Part shown: one piece after another, positions 17,531 to 25,932 of the stretch
Layout of the letters: each line of letters opens with the position of its first letter
How positions within the stretch are numbered: the stretch's first letter is position 1
DNA from: an uncultured Bradyrhizobium sp.
GTDB lineage: Bacteria > Pseudomonadota > Alphaproteobacteria > Rhizobiales > Xanthobacteraceae
Direction: 5' to 3'
Length of the DNA: 64,000 nucleotides
NCBI RefSeq assembly: GCF_936928535.1
Contig: NZ_CAKZHY010000172.1
Span: forward strand, 1-64,000
Program-made: the position numbers and the translations under genes
Notes under the pieces: generated by a model
The model's database searches: none
Told to the model about the DNA's origin: nothing
Seen by the model: only the letters and a program-made list of their open reading frames with translations

Positions 17531-18519
17531 CAATGCTGTTGCCGCGCCGCGGCCTTGCCCAGATCCTTGCGCTGATCGTCATCCTCGCGGCCGACCGCGT
17601 GGTGTCGCCGCAATTCTTCGACCTGCGCCTTCAGGACGGCCGCCTGTTCGGCAGCCTGATCGACGTGCTCAATCGCGGTACGCCGGTGGCGTTGCTCTCC
17701 CTCGGCATGGTGCTTGTGATCGCAACGCGCGGCATCGATCTATCTGTCGGCGCGGTGATGGCAATCTGCGGCGCGATCGCCGCGAGTCTCGCCGACACTC
17801 ACAGTCTGCCGGTCGTGCTGGCGGCCGCGCTCGGCGCCGGCCTCGTCTGCGGATTGTGGAATGGTTTCCTTGTCGCCGTGCTCGGCATGCAGCCGATCGT
17901 GGCGACGCTGATCCTGATGGTGGCAGGGCGCGGCATTGCCCAGCTCATCACCGAGGGGCGCATCGTGACCTTTACCTCGCCGGACCTGGTCTGGCTCGGC
18001 ACCGGCGCCATTCTCGGCGTCCCCGTCCCGATTGTGATTGCGCTCGGCATGCTGATCCTCACTGGCGCGGTGGTCCGCGGCTCGGCACTCGGACTGCTGA
18101 TCGAGGCGACGGGCGGCAATGCACGGGCGAGCGAGCTTGCCGGCGTCGGTACCCGCGCGATGATTTTGGCGGTCTATGTCTGGTGCGGCGTCTGTGCCGC
18201 GCTTGCCGGCGTGATCGCCGCGGCCGACATCATGGGGGCAGATGCGAATAATGCCGGCCTCTGGCTCGAGCTCGATGCGATCCTTGCGGTCGTGATCGGC
18301 GGCACCTCGCTGTTCGGCGGCCGCTTCAGCCTCGTTCTGGCCGTGTTGGGTGCGCTGATCATCCAGACCATGAACACCGGCATCTTGCTGTCCGGCTATC
18401 CGCCGGAATTCAATTTGCTGGTCAAGGCCGTGGTGGTGCTCGCGGTGCTGCTGCTGCAATCGCCAAAACTGTCCGGCTTTGCCGGCATCATGGCGCGGCT
18501 GCGGAGGGCGAAACCATGA
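17527..18519 (+). CDS. ytfT: Galactofuranose-type ABC transporter permease
   Basis: An inner-membrane permease of 330 residues with about eight to ten spans, of the ribose/galactose (RbsC-like) class. Family blocks are LVIATRGIDLSVGAVMAICG and ILAVVIGGTSLFGGRFSLVLAVLGALIIQTMNTGIL. The start overlaps the ytfR stop (ATGA), and its own stop overlaps yjfF the same way. It pairs with YjfF to form the channel. Confidence 0.92.
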   Translation: MTMLLPRRGLAQILALIVILAADRVVSPQFFDLRLQDGRLFGSLIDVLNRGTPVALLSLGMVLVIATRGIDLSVGAVMAICGAIAASLADTHSLPVVLAAALGAGLVCGLWNGFLVAVLGMQPIVATLILMVAGRGIAQLITEGRIVTFTSPDLVWLGTGAILGVPVPIVIALGMLILTGAVVRGSALGLLIEATGGNARASELAGVGTRAMILAVYVWCGVCAALAGVIAAADIMGADANNAGLWLELDAILAVVIGGTSLFGGRFSLVLAVLGALIIQTMNTGILLSGYPPEFNLLVKAVVVLAVLLLQSPKLSGFAGIMARLRRAKP

Positions 18520-19496
18520 AAGGCCTACCGCCCGTCCTGATCACGGCCATCGTGCTCGTCGTGGGCTTCGCGCTCTGCGCGGTGCAGTTTCCCAACATTG
18601 CCTCCACCCGCGTCGTCGGCAATCTCCTCACCGACAATGCCTTCCTCGGCATAGTCGCGACCGGGATGACCTTCGTCATTATCTCAGGCGGGATCGATCT
18701 CTCGGTCGGCTCCGTGATCGGCTTCACCACTGTGTTCGTTGCGCTGGCGATCGAACGCTGGGGCATGCCGCCGCTGGTCGCCTTCGTCGCCATCCTCGTG
18801 CTCTCGGCGGCCTTCGGTGCGGCGATGGGCGCGGTCATCCACGTTTTCGACCTGCCGCCCTTCATCGTGACGCTGGCCGGCATGTTCCTGGCACGCGGTG
18901 CGAGCTTCCTGCTCTCGACGGAATCGGTGCCGATCACCGCACCTGTTTATTCGACGGTGTCCGACTTTGCGTTGCGGATGCCCGGGGGCGGGCGGCTGAG
19001 CGCGATTGCGATCATCATGCTCGTGATTTTGATCGGCGGCATCCTGTTGCTGCGTCTCACCCGGTTCGGTGCCAATGTCTATGCACTCGGGGGCGGCCGG
19101 GCGACCGCGAGCCTGATGGGCGTTGCGGTCGGCAGGATGACGATCAAGATCTACATGCTATCGAGCCTGCTCGCAGGGACTGCCGGCATCGTATTCTCGT
19201 TCTACACCAGCGCCGGCTATTCGCTTTCCGCTGTCGGTGTCGAGCTCGACAGCATCGCTGCCGTGGTAATCGGCGGCACGCTGCTCACGGGCGGTCAGGG
19301 CTCGGTGATCGGCACGTTCCTCGGTGTGCTGATCCAGGGCATGATCCAGACCTACATCAATTTCGACGGCACGCTGTCGAGCTGGTGGACCAAGATCGCG
19401 ACCGGCATTCTGCTGTTCGCCTTCATCGCACTTCAACAGGGCTTGGTCGCGCTGGCGCGCCGGCCGGCGGCAAAGCGCGCGGGAGCAATCTCATGA
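18516..19496 (+). CDS. yjfF: Galactofuranose-type ABC transporter permease, second subunit
   Basis: An inner-membrane permease of 326 residues of the same class as YtfT. Characteristic blocks are FVIISGGIDLSVGSVIGFTT, LPPFIVTLAGMFLARGASFL and VVIGGTLLTGGQGSVIGTFLGVLIQGMIQTYI. It overlaps ytfT upstream and the FCD regulator gene downstream by ATGA, so the regulator is translated with the transporter. Confidence 0.92.
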   Translation: MKGLPPVLITAIVLVVGFALCAVQFPNIASTRVVGNLLTDNAFLGIVATGMTFVIISGGIDLSVGSVIGFTTVFVALAIERWGMPPLVAFVAILVLSAAFGAAMGAVIHVFDLPPFIVTLAGMFLARGASFLLSTESVPITAPVYSTVSDFALRMPGGGRLSAIAIIMLVILIGGILLLRLTRFGANVYALGGGRATASLMGVAVGRMTIKIYMLSSLLAGTAGIVFSFYTSAGYSLSAVGVELDSIAAVVIGGTLLTGGQGSVIGTFLGVLIQGMIQTYINFDGTLSSWWTKIATGILLFAFIALQQGLVALARRPAAKRAGAIS

Positions 19497-20260
19497 CCTC
19501 GCGCATCGTCGTCATCCCGACGCGACGGGCCCATTCCAACCACGCGGAAGTATCCCGCTCGATCGGCGTCGACATCATCGCCGGACGGTATGCCGAAGGG
19601 GTGCGGCTTCCGGGCGATGCCGAGCTGACGGCGATGTTCGGCGTGTCGCGGCCGGTGTTGCGCGAGAGCGTGAAGACGCTGGTCGCCAAGGGGCTGCTCA
19701 CCACCAAGGCACGGGTTGGCACCGTCGTGCGCGGGCGCGCCGCCTGGAACATGTTCGATGCCGATGTGCTCGCTTGGCATCTCGACGCCGGCATCGACAG
19801 GCGCTTTCTCAACGATCTCGCCGAGATACGTCTTGCGGTCGAGCCGCGCGCGGCGGCGCTCGCGGCCAGGCGCCGTTCGGAGGAGGACATCGCCGAGCTT
19901 CAGCGCAGCATGGACCGCATGCGGCAGGAGACCTCCGAATCCGTTGGCTTCGCCGAAGCCGACCTGGCTTTGCACCTTGCGGTGGCGCGCGCGTCCGGCA
20001 ATCCGTTCATGCGCTCCATCGGTCACGTGATCGAGGCTGCCTTGCGTACGGCCTTCATGCTCAGTGCGCCTGCCGGGTCGGAAGATCGCGAAATTGCCCT
20101 GCTCTGGCACCAGAAGATCGCGGATTCGATCGCAGCCGGTGATGCAGACGCGGCGGCGGAAGCCATGGCCTTCGTCATTCATAACGGCATGCGCCGGCAT
20201 AAGGGGATGGCGGCCGAGACGGCGCCGGCGGCGCCCGCAGAATCTGGAGAACATCCGTGA
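19493..20260 (+). CDS. FadR-type (GntR/FCD) transcriptional regulator
   Basis: A 255-residue regulator. The N-terminal winged helix-turn-helix spans about residues 18-85 (GRYAEGVRLPGDAELTAMFGVSRPVLRESVKTLVAKGLL). The C-terminal FCD ligand domain has the usual acidic and histidine positions (LAEIRLAVEPRAAALAA; FAEADLALHLAVARASGNPFM; HQKIADSIAAGDADAAAEAM). FCD domains bind metal and small acids. The start is ATG 19493, overlapping yjfF; an open frame running upstream through yjfF is a shadow. Its place in a sugar operon, and the palindrome before ytfQ, suggest it represses this operon until a sugar or sugar acid is present. Confidence 0.88.
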   Translation: MTSRIVVIPTRRAHSNHAEVSRSIGVDIIAGRYAEGVRLPGDAELTAMFGVSRPVLRESVKTLVAKGLLTTKARVGTVVRGRAAWNMFDADVLAWHLDAGIDRRFLNDLAEIRLAVEPRAAALAARRRSEEDIAELQRSMDRMRQETSESVGFAEADLALHLAVARASGNPFMRSIGHVIEAALRTAFMLSAPAGSEDREIALLWHQKIADSIAAGDADAAAEAMAFVIHNGMRRHKGMAAETAPAAPAESGEHP

Positions 20261-21183
20261 CAGCTCTTCGTATTGCCATCGTCGGCTTCGGCAAGATCGC
20301 GCGCGACCAGCATGTCGGCGCGATCGCCGCGACGCAGGGCGCCGTGCTTGCCGCCGTCGCCAGTCGTAATGCGTCGCTGCCGGGCCTGCCGCATTTTGCG
20401 ACGATCGAGGAACTTCTGGAGAAAGGCCCGGAGATCGATGCAGTGTCGCTCTGCACACCGCCGCAGGTGCGCCGCGCCCAGGCGGCCGCTGCGCTCGCCG
20501 CCGGCAAGCATGTCATGCTGGAGAAGCCGCCCGGCATCGGCGTTGCCGAACTCGATCCGTTGATCGCAATGGCGGCCGACGCAAAGCGGACCCTGTTTGC
20601 GACCTGGCATTCGCGTCACGCCCCGGCGGTCGAGCCGGCCCGCGAATGGCTGGCGAGGTGCCGGATCAAGTCCGTTCGCATCATCTGGAAGGAAGACGTT
20701 CGCGTCTGGCATCCCGGCCAGACCTGGATCTGGGAGCCAGGCGGGCTCGGCGTGTTCGATCCCGGCATCAACGCGCTCTCGATCCTGACCCGCATCCTGC
20801 CAAAGCCGGTGTTCGTCACCGCGGCCGAGCTTGCCTTTCCGGCCAATTGCCAGTCGCCGATTGCCGCCAACCTGACGCTGACTGACATCAGCGGCCTGCC
20901 TATCACGGCCGAGTTCGACTTTCGTCAGACCGGACCGCAGAGCTGGGATATCGTCGCCGAAACCGATCAGGGCGAGATGACCTTGTCCCGTGGTGGAAGG
21001 ATCATGGCGGTCGACGGCAAGGTTGTTGCCGACGCGCCCGATGAGGAATATCGAGAACTCTACCGTCACTTCGTCAAGCTCGCGGCATCAGGCGCGAGCG
21101 ATGTCGATCTGGCACCGCTTCGCCTCGTCGCCGACTCTTTCCTGCTCGGCAAGCGTAGTATCGTCGAACCGTTTGTGGACTAG
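20257..21183 (+). CDS. D-galactose / L-arabinose 1-dehydrogenase (Gfo/Idh/MocA family)
   Basis: A 308-residue NAD(P)-dependent dehydrogenase. It opens with a Rossmann motif (IAIVGFGKIARDQHV) and has the family lysine in EKPPG. The blocks WKEDVRVWHPGQTWIWEPGG and GVFDPGINALSILTRILP match, from memory, galactose 1-dehydrogenase of Pseudomonas and L-arabinose 1-dehydrogenase of Azospirillum. It would oxidise the pyranose to the 1,4- or 1,5-lactone, the first step of non-phosphorylative catabolism. GTG start overlaps the regulator stop (GTGA). Mutarotase and lactonase genes follow directly. The preferred sugar cannot be decided from sequence. Confidence 0.87.
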   Translation: MTALRIAIVGFGKIARDQHVGAIAATQGAVLAAVASRNASLPGLPHFATIEELLEKGPEIDAVSLCTPPQVRRAQAAAALAAGKHVMLEKPPGIGVAELDPLIAMAADAKRTLFATWHSRHAPAVEPAREWLARCRIKSVRIIWKEDVRVWHPGQTWIWEPGGLGVFDPGINALSILTRILPKPVFVTAAELAFPANCQSPIAANLTLTDISGLPITAEFDFRQTGPQSWDIVAETDQGEMTLSRGGRIMAVDGKVVADAPDEEYRELYRHFVKLAASGASDVDLAPLRLVADSFLLGKRSIVEPFVD

Positions 21184-21185
21184 AC

Positions 21186-22262
21186 ATGGCTGCTGCGAAA
21201 ATAGCCAAGGACGTGTTTGGAACACTGCCGGATGGACGCAGTGTCGAGCGTATCGTGCTGCGCGGGGAGGGCGGGTTTGAGGTCCGCATCATCACCCATG
21301 GCGCCGTGATCCAGGCGCTGTTCGCGCCGGATGCCAGAGGCGGCACCGACGACGTCGTGCTCGGCCATGACAGCTTTGCCGGCTATCTCGCCGAACGGAA
21401 GTTCTTCGGCGCCACCGTCGGCCGCTACGCCAACCGCATCGCCAACGGCCGGTTTTCGCTGGACGGCGAGACCTTCCAGCTTGCCGTCAACAACGGCCCC
21501 AACGCGCTGCATGGCGGCCTCGACGGGTTCGACCGCAAGCTCTGGGGCATTGCCGAGATCGACGACGGCGCCAGCCCTGCGGTCACGCTGACCTATACGA
21601 GCCCGCATGGCGAGGAGAATTACCCCGGCAAGCTCGATGTGCGCCTGACCTATCGCGTCACAGGCCCGACCGAACTGTCGCTGACCATGGAGGCACGGAC
21701 CGACCGGTCGACCATCGTGAACCTCACGAACCACAGCTTCTTCAATCTGGAAGGTGCGACTTCGGGCGCGTCCACCCTCGATCACAGGCTGACGGTCAAG
21801 GCCGACCACTTCCTCGCTATCGACCCCTCCGCCATTCCGCTGCCGGGGCCGCCGCGCAGCGTATCCGACACGCCGTTCGACTTCCGCGAGGCTCACGCCG
21901 TCGGCGCGCGTATCCGCGAGGGCGATCTGCAATTGCGCAACGGCAGGGGCTACGACCACACCTATTGCCTCGCGCGCGACGGCAAGCTCGCGCTTGCGGC
22001 CCGGCTGGAAGCCCCGCTTTCGGGACGGATCATGGAGCTGTTCACCAACCAGCCCGGCCTGCAAGTCTATTCCGGCAACTATCTCGACGGCACGATCTCG
22101 GGCAAGGGCGGCAAGCTGATCCGGCAATCGGACGCGTTGTGTCTGGAACCGCATATGTGGCCCGACTCGCCGAACCGGCCGGATTTTCCGAGCCCGCGCC
22201 TCGATCCCGGCGGCGTCTATAGACATCACACCGTTTATCGCTTCGCAGCGAGAGCGCCATGA
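21186..22262 (+). CDS. galM: Aldose 1-epimerase (galactose mutarotase)
   Basis: A 358-residue mutarotase that interconverts alpha and beta anomers. Active-site features are visible: RYANRIANGRF, NNGPNALHGG (histidine), TNHSFFNL (catalytic histidine) and LCLEPHMWPDSPNRPDF (catalytic glutamate). It starts three bases after the dehydrogenase stop and overlaps the lactonase gene by ATGA. It would feed the anomer used by the 1-dehydrogenase. Confidence 0.93.
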   Translation: MAAAKIAKDVFGTLPDGRSVERIVLRGEGGFEVRIITHGAVIQALFAPDARGGTDDVVLGHDSFAGYLAERKFFGATVGRYANRIANGRFSLDGETFQLAVNNGPNALHGGLDGFDRKLWGIAEIDDGASPAVTLTYTSPHGEENYPGKLDVRLTYRVTGPTELSLTMEARTDRSTIVNLTNHSFFNLEGATSGASTLDHRLTVKADHFLAIDPSAIPLPGPPRSVSDTPFDFREAHAVGARIREGDLQLRNGRGYDHTYCLARDGKLALAARLEAPLSGRIMELFTNQPGLQVYSGNYLDGTISGKGGKLIRQSDALCLEPHMWPDSPNRPDFPSPRLDPGGVYRHHTVYRFAARAP

Positions 22263-23140
22263 TGGAAGAGGTGCCGACGACCGTTCTCTCCACGGAGCAC
22301 TGTCATCTCGGTGAAGGCCCGACCTATGACGTGGCCACCGACACCGCATGGTGGTTCGACATTCGCGAGGGGAAGCTCTTCGAGGCGCATCTCGGCAGCG
22401 GCGCGATCCGAATCCATGCACTGGGCCGGATGGCGAGTGCGCTCGGGCGGATCGATGCCGAGCGTCAGCTCGTTGTCGCGGAGGATGGCTGCTACATCCG
22501 CACACGCGCCGACGGCGCAATGACATTGTTCTGCCCGCTCGAGGCGGACAATCCCGCGACACGCTCCAATGATTGCCGGGTGCATCAATCCGGCACGTTC
22601 TGGATCGGGACGATGGGACGCAAGGCCGAGCGAGGTCTGGGAGCGATCTACGCACTCCACCGCGGCAAGATATCGACGCTGTTTCCGGGCATCAGCATCC
22701 CGAACTCGATCTGTTTCTCGCCGGACGGCGCTACGGGATACTTCACGGACACCGCGCGGGGCGTGCTCTATGCTGTGCCGCTCAATCCCGACACGGGCCT
22801 GCCGCGTGGCGAGCCGGAAGTGCTGCTGCGCCACACCGGTGTCGGCGGGCTCGACGGCTCGGTGTGCGATGCCGACGGGCAGATCTGGAACGCCTGCTGG
22901 GGCGCCAGCCGGGTCGATGTCTATTCTCCGCAAGGCGAGCGCCTGCGCTCGCTGCATGTGCCGGCCAAGCAGGCGAGTTGCCCTGCTTTCGTCGGTCCTG
23001 ATCTATCGCGCCTGCTCGTCACTTCGGCCTGGCAGGACATGGATGCAGAGGCGCGCGCCGGCGACCCACAGGCCGGCTGCACTTTTGTGTTACAAGCCTC
23101 CGTGCGCGGTCGCGCGGAGCCCGACGTCAAGCTCGCATAG
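22259..23140 (+). CDS. SMP-30/gluconolactonase family sugar lactonase
   Basis: A 293-residue six-bladed propeller lactonase. Metal-ligand regions are LGEGPTYDVATDTAWWFDI (glutamate), NDCRVHQSGTFWIGTMG (asparagine) and GGLDGSVCDADGQIWNACW (catalytic aspartate). It would hydrolyse the galactono- or arabinono-lactone made by the dehydrogenase. The start overlaps galM (ATGATG). It ends the first sugar operon; chvE follows after 74 bases. Confidence 0.9.
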   Translation: MMEEVPTTVLSTEHCHLGEGPTYDVATDTAWWFDIREGKLFEAHLGSGAIRIHALGRMASALGRIDAERQLVVAEDGCYIRTRADGAMTLFCPLEADNPATRSNDCRVHQSGTFWIGTMGRKAERGLGAIYALHRGKISTLFPGISIPNSICFSPDGATGYFTDTARGVLYAVPLNPDTGLPRGEPEVLLRHTGVGGLDGSVCDADGQIWNACWGASRVDVYSPQGERLRSLHVPAKQASCPAFVGPDLSRLLVTSAWQDMDAEARAGDPQAGCTFVLQASVRGRAEPDVKLA

Positions 23141-23214
23141 GAGACCCGAAACCGACCTTTACCGATGTACTGGACGACACTAACAAACAGTCTGACACCC
23201 AAAGGGAGTGAAGT

Positions 23215-24291
23215 ATGTTGAAGTTGAAGACGACATTTCTGGCGATGGCGCTGGCCGGCGCCGCAACTCTGGCCTCAGGCCTCACCGCCTCCGCGCAGGA
23301 CAAGGCGACCGTCGGCATCGCCATGCCGACGAAATCCTCCGCGCGCTGGATCGCAGACGGCGACAACATGGTGAAGGTGCTGAAGGAGCGCGGCTACAAC
23401 ACCGACCTGCAATACGCCGAGGACGACATTCCGAACCAGCTCTCGCAGGTCGAGAACATGGTGACCAAGGGCGCCAAGGCGCTGGTGATCGCCGCCATCG
23501 ACGGCACCACGCTCTCGGACGTGCTCAAGCAGGCCAAGGCCAAGGGCATTACGGTCATCGCCTATGACCGCCTGATCCGCGGTACGCCGAACGTCGATTA
23601 CTACGCGACCTTCGACAACTTCCAAGTCGGCGTGCTCCAGGCGGAATCGATCGTGAAGGGCCTCGGCCTGAAGGACGGCAAGACAGGTCCGTTCAACATC
23701 GAACTGTTCGGCGGCTCGCCCGACGACAACAACGCCTTCTTCTTCTACAACGGCGCGATGTCGGTGCTTCAGCCCCTCATCGACAGCAAGAAGCTCGTCG
23801 TCCAGTCCGGCCAGATGGGCATGGACAAGGTCGCAACGTTGCGCTGGGACGGCGCCACGGCGCAGGCCCGCATGGACAACCTGCTCAGCGCCTACTACGG
23901 CAACAAGAAGGTGAACGCCGTGCTGTCGCCCTATGACGGCCTCTCGATCGGCATCATCTCATCGCTGAAGGGCGTCGGCTACGGCAGCGCCGACCAGCCG
24001 ATGCCGATCATCTCGGGCCAGGACGCCGAGGTTCCCTCGATCAAGGCGATGCTGCGCGGCGATCAGTATTCGACCATCTTCAAGGACACCCGCGACCTCG
24101 CCAAGGTGACCGCCGACATGGTTGACTCCGCGCTCGCCGGCAAGCAGGTCACGGTGAACGACACCAAGACCTACGAGAACGGCGCCAAGACCGTGCCGTC
24201 CTATCTGCTGAAGCCGGTCGTGGTGTATAAGGACAATTGGGAGAAGACCCTGATTGACAGCGGCTACTACAAGAAGTCGCAGTTCCAGTAA
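23215..24291 (+). CDS. chvE: Multiple-monosaccharide-binding protein ChvE
   Basis: A periplasmic sugar-binding protein of 358 residues with a signal peptide ending near residue 27 (LASGLTASAQ). The mature sequence has the ChvE pattern: VGIAMPTKSSARWIADGDNM, AEDDIPNQLSQVENMVTKGAK, VIAYDRLIRGTPNVDYYATFDN and VLSPYDGLSIGIISSLKGVGYG. In Agrobacterium, ChvE binds galactose, arabinose, glucose and others and is also a chemotaxis and VirA partner. GGGAG precedes the start. It is followed by a hairpin and by the ATPase and permease genes of its own importer. Confidence 0.93.
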   Translation: MLKLKTTFLAMALAGAATLASGLTASAQDKATVGIAMPTKSSARWIADGDNMVKVLKERGYNTDLQYAEDDIPNQLSQVENMVTKGAKALVIAAIDGTTLSDVLKQAKAKGITVIAYDRLIRGTPNVDYYATFDNFQVGVLQAESIVKGLGLKDGKTGPFNIELFGGSPDDNNAFFFYNGAMSVLQPLIDSKKLVVQSGQMGMDKVATLRWDGATAQARMDNLLSAYYGNKKVNAVLSPYDGLSIGIISSLKGVGYGSADQPMPIISGQDAEVPSIKAMLRGDQYSTIFKDTRDLAKVTADMVDSALAGKQVTVNDTKTYENGAKTVPSYLLKPVVVYKDNWEKTLIDSGYYKKSQFQ

Positions 24292-24304
24292 GACACTCGA
24301 GTTT

Positions 24305-24330
24305 CCCTCTCCCCGTTCGCGGGGAGAGGG
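24305..24330 (+). terminator. Perfect stem-loop between chvE and gguA
   Basis: CCCTCTCCCC and GGGGAGAGGG form a perfect 10-bp stem around GTTCGC. No T-run follows, so it probably reduces readthrough and protects the upstream chvE message rather than ending transcription fully. Confidence 0.55.
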
Positions 24331-24354
24331 ACCTAACGAATGGGACGCAACGCG

Positions 24355-25932
24355 ATGACCGCAATGCTTGAGATGCGCAACGTCAGCAAGAGCTTTGCCG
24401 GTGTGCAGGCGCTGCGCGACGTCAATTTCTCGGTCGAGGCCGGGCAGATCCACGCCCTCGTCGGCGAGAATGGCGCCGGCAAATCGACCCTGATGAAGGT
24501 GCTGAGCGGGGTGTACCCGGCGGGCAGCTACGAAGGCACCATTGTCTTCGAGGGCGAGGAGCGCCGGTTCCGTGACATCAACGATTCCGAGGCGCTCGGC
24601 ATCATCATCATCCATCAGGAATTGGCGCTGATTCCGCTGATGTCGATCGCGGAGAATATTTTTCTCTCGCATCCACCGTCGAAATTCGGCGTGATCGATC
24701 GCGATGAGGTGTACCGGCGCACGCGCGAGCTGCTCGCCCAGGTCGGCCTGAAGGAATCGCCTGACACCCTGATCACCGATCTCGGCGTCGGCAAGCAGCA
24801 GCTGGTCGAGATTGCCAAGGCGCTGTCCAAGCGCGTCAGGATGCTGATCCTGGACGAGCCGACCGCGAGCCTGAACGAGGCCGATAGCGCCGCACTGCTC
24901 GAACGCCTGATGAAGTTCCGCGAGCAGGGCATTGGCTCAATCCTGATCTCGCACAAGCTCAATGAGGTCGCCCGCGTCGCCGACCACATCACCGTGCTGC
25001 GCGACGGACGTACCGTCGACAGTATCGACTGTCGCGCAGAGCCGATTCAGGAAGACCGCATCATCCGGAGCATGGTCAACCGTGATCTCGCCCATCGTTT
25101 TCCCGAGCGCAACGCGAAGATCGGCGAGCCCGTGCTCGAGGTCTCGAACTGGTCGGTCTATCACCCCATTCATCCCGACCGGCAGGTGATCAAGAACGTC
25201 AATTTCGGCGTCAAGCGCGGTGAGGTCGTCGGCATCGCCGGGCTGATGGGGGCCGGCCGGACCGAGTTCGCCATGAGCCTGTTCGGCCGCTCCTGGGGTA
25301 CCAATATCAGCGGCCGCATTGCCCTCGAGGGCCATGAGATCGTGCTGCCGAGCGTCGCCGCCGCGATCGACGCCGGCCTTGCCTATGTCACCGAGGACCG
25401 CAAGCAGCTTGGCCTGATCCTGGCCGACGACGTCCGCAAGAACATTACATTGGCAAGCCTTGACCAGGTCGCGCCGGGGCGGGTGATCGACGACATCGCC
25501 GAGCTGAAGGTCGCCAGCGACTACCGCAACCGGATGCGGATCCGTTGCTCCGACGTCTACCAGGAGACCGGCCAGCTTTCCGGCGGGAATCAGCAGAAAG
25601 TCGTATTGTCGAAATGGCTCATGACTGACCCCAAGGTCCTGATCCTGGACGAGCCGACAAGGGGCATCGACGTCGGTGCCAAATACGAGATTTACTGTAT
25701 TATTAACGAACTGGCGGAGGCCGGCCGCGGCGTCGTGGTAATCTCCTCGGAAATGCCCGAGCTGCTCGGCATCTGCGACCGCATCTGCGTCATGAACGAC
25801 GGCGCCTTCGTCGGTGAGTTCCCGGGCGCCGAGGCGACACAAGAAAACATCATGCGCGCTATCATGCGCAACGAACGAAGCAACGGAAACGGCGCGGCCA
25901 AGGTCGCGGAGATGGGAGGATTGCAGCCATGA
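24355..25932 (+). CDS. gguA: Multiple-monosaccharide ABC transporter ATPase
   Basis: A 525-residue importer ATPase with two nucleotide-binding domains. Domain 1 has GENGAGKST, GVGKQQLVEIAKALSKRVRMLILDEPTASL; domain 2 has GLMGAGRTE, SGGNQQKVVLSKWL and VLILDEPTRGIDVG. The interdomain stretch (FPERNAKIGEPVLEVSNWSVYHP) is typical of MmsA/GguA. ATG 24355 is chosen; an ATG five codons earlier is possible and neither has a strong ribosome site. It works with ChvE and GguB. Confidence 0.92.
   Translation: MTAMLEMRNVSKSFAGVQALRDVNFSVEAGQIHALVGENGAGKSTLMKVLSGVYPAGSYEGTIVFEGEERRFRDINDSEALGIIIIHQELALIPLMSIAENIFLSHPPSKFGVIDRDEVYRRTRELLAQVGLKESPDTLITDLGVGKQQLVEIAKALSKRVRMLILDEPTASLNEADSAALLERLMKFREQGIGSILISHKLNEVARVADHITVLRDGRTVDSIDCRAEPIQEDRIIRSMVNRDLAHRFPERNAKIGEPVLEVSNWSVYHPIHPDRQVIKNVNFGVKRGEVVGIAGLMGAGRTEFAMSLFGRSWGTNISGRIALEGHEIVLPSVAAAIDAGLAYVTEDRKQLGLILADDVRKNITLASLDQVAPGRVIDDIAELKVASDYRNRMRIRCSDVYQETGQLSGGNQQKVVLSKWLMTDPKVLILDEPTRGIDVGAKYEIYCIINELAEAGRGVVVISSEMPELLGICDRICVMNDGAFVGEFPGAEATQENIMRAIMRNERSNGNGAAKVAEMGGLQP

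Noticed and set aside
18479..19492. Long upstream extension of the FCD regulator frame
   Set aside because: It covers yjfF read in another frame; the regulator family starts at the ATG overlapping the yjfF stop.
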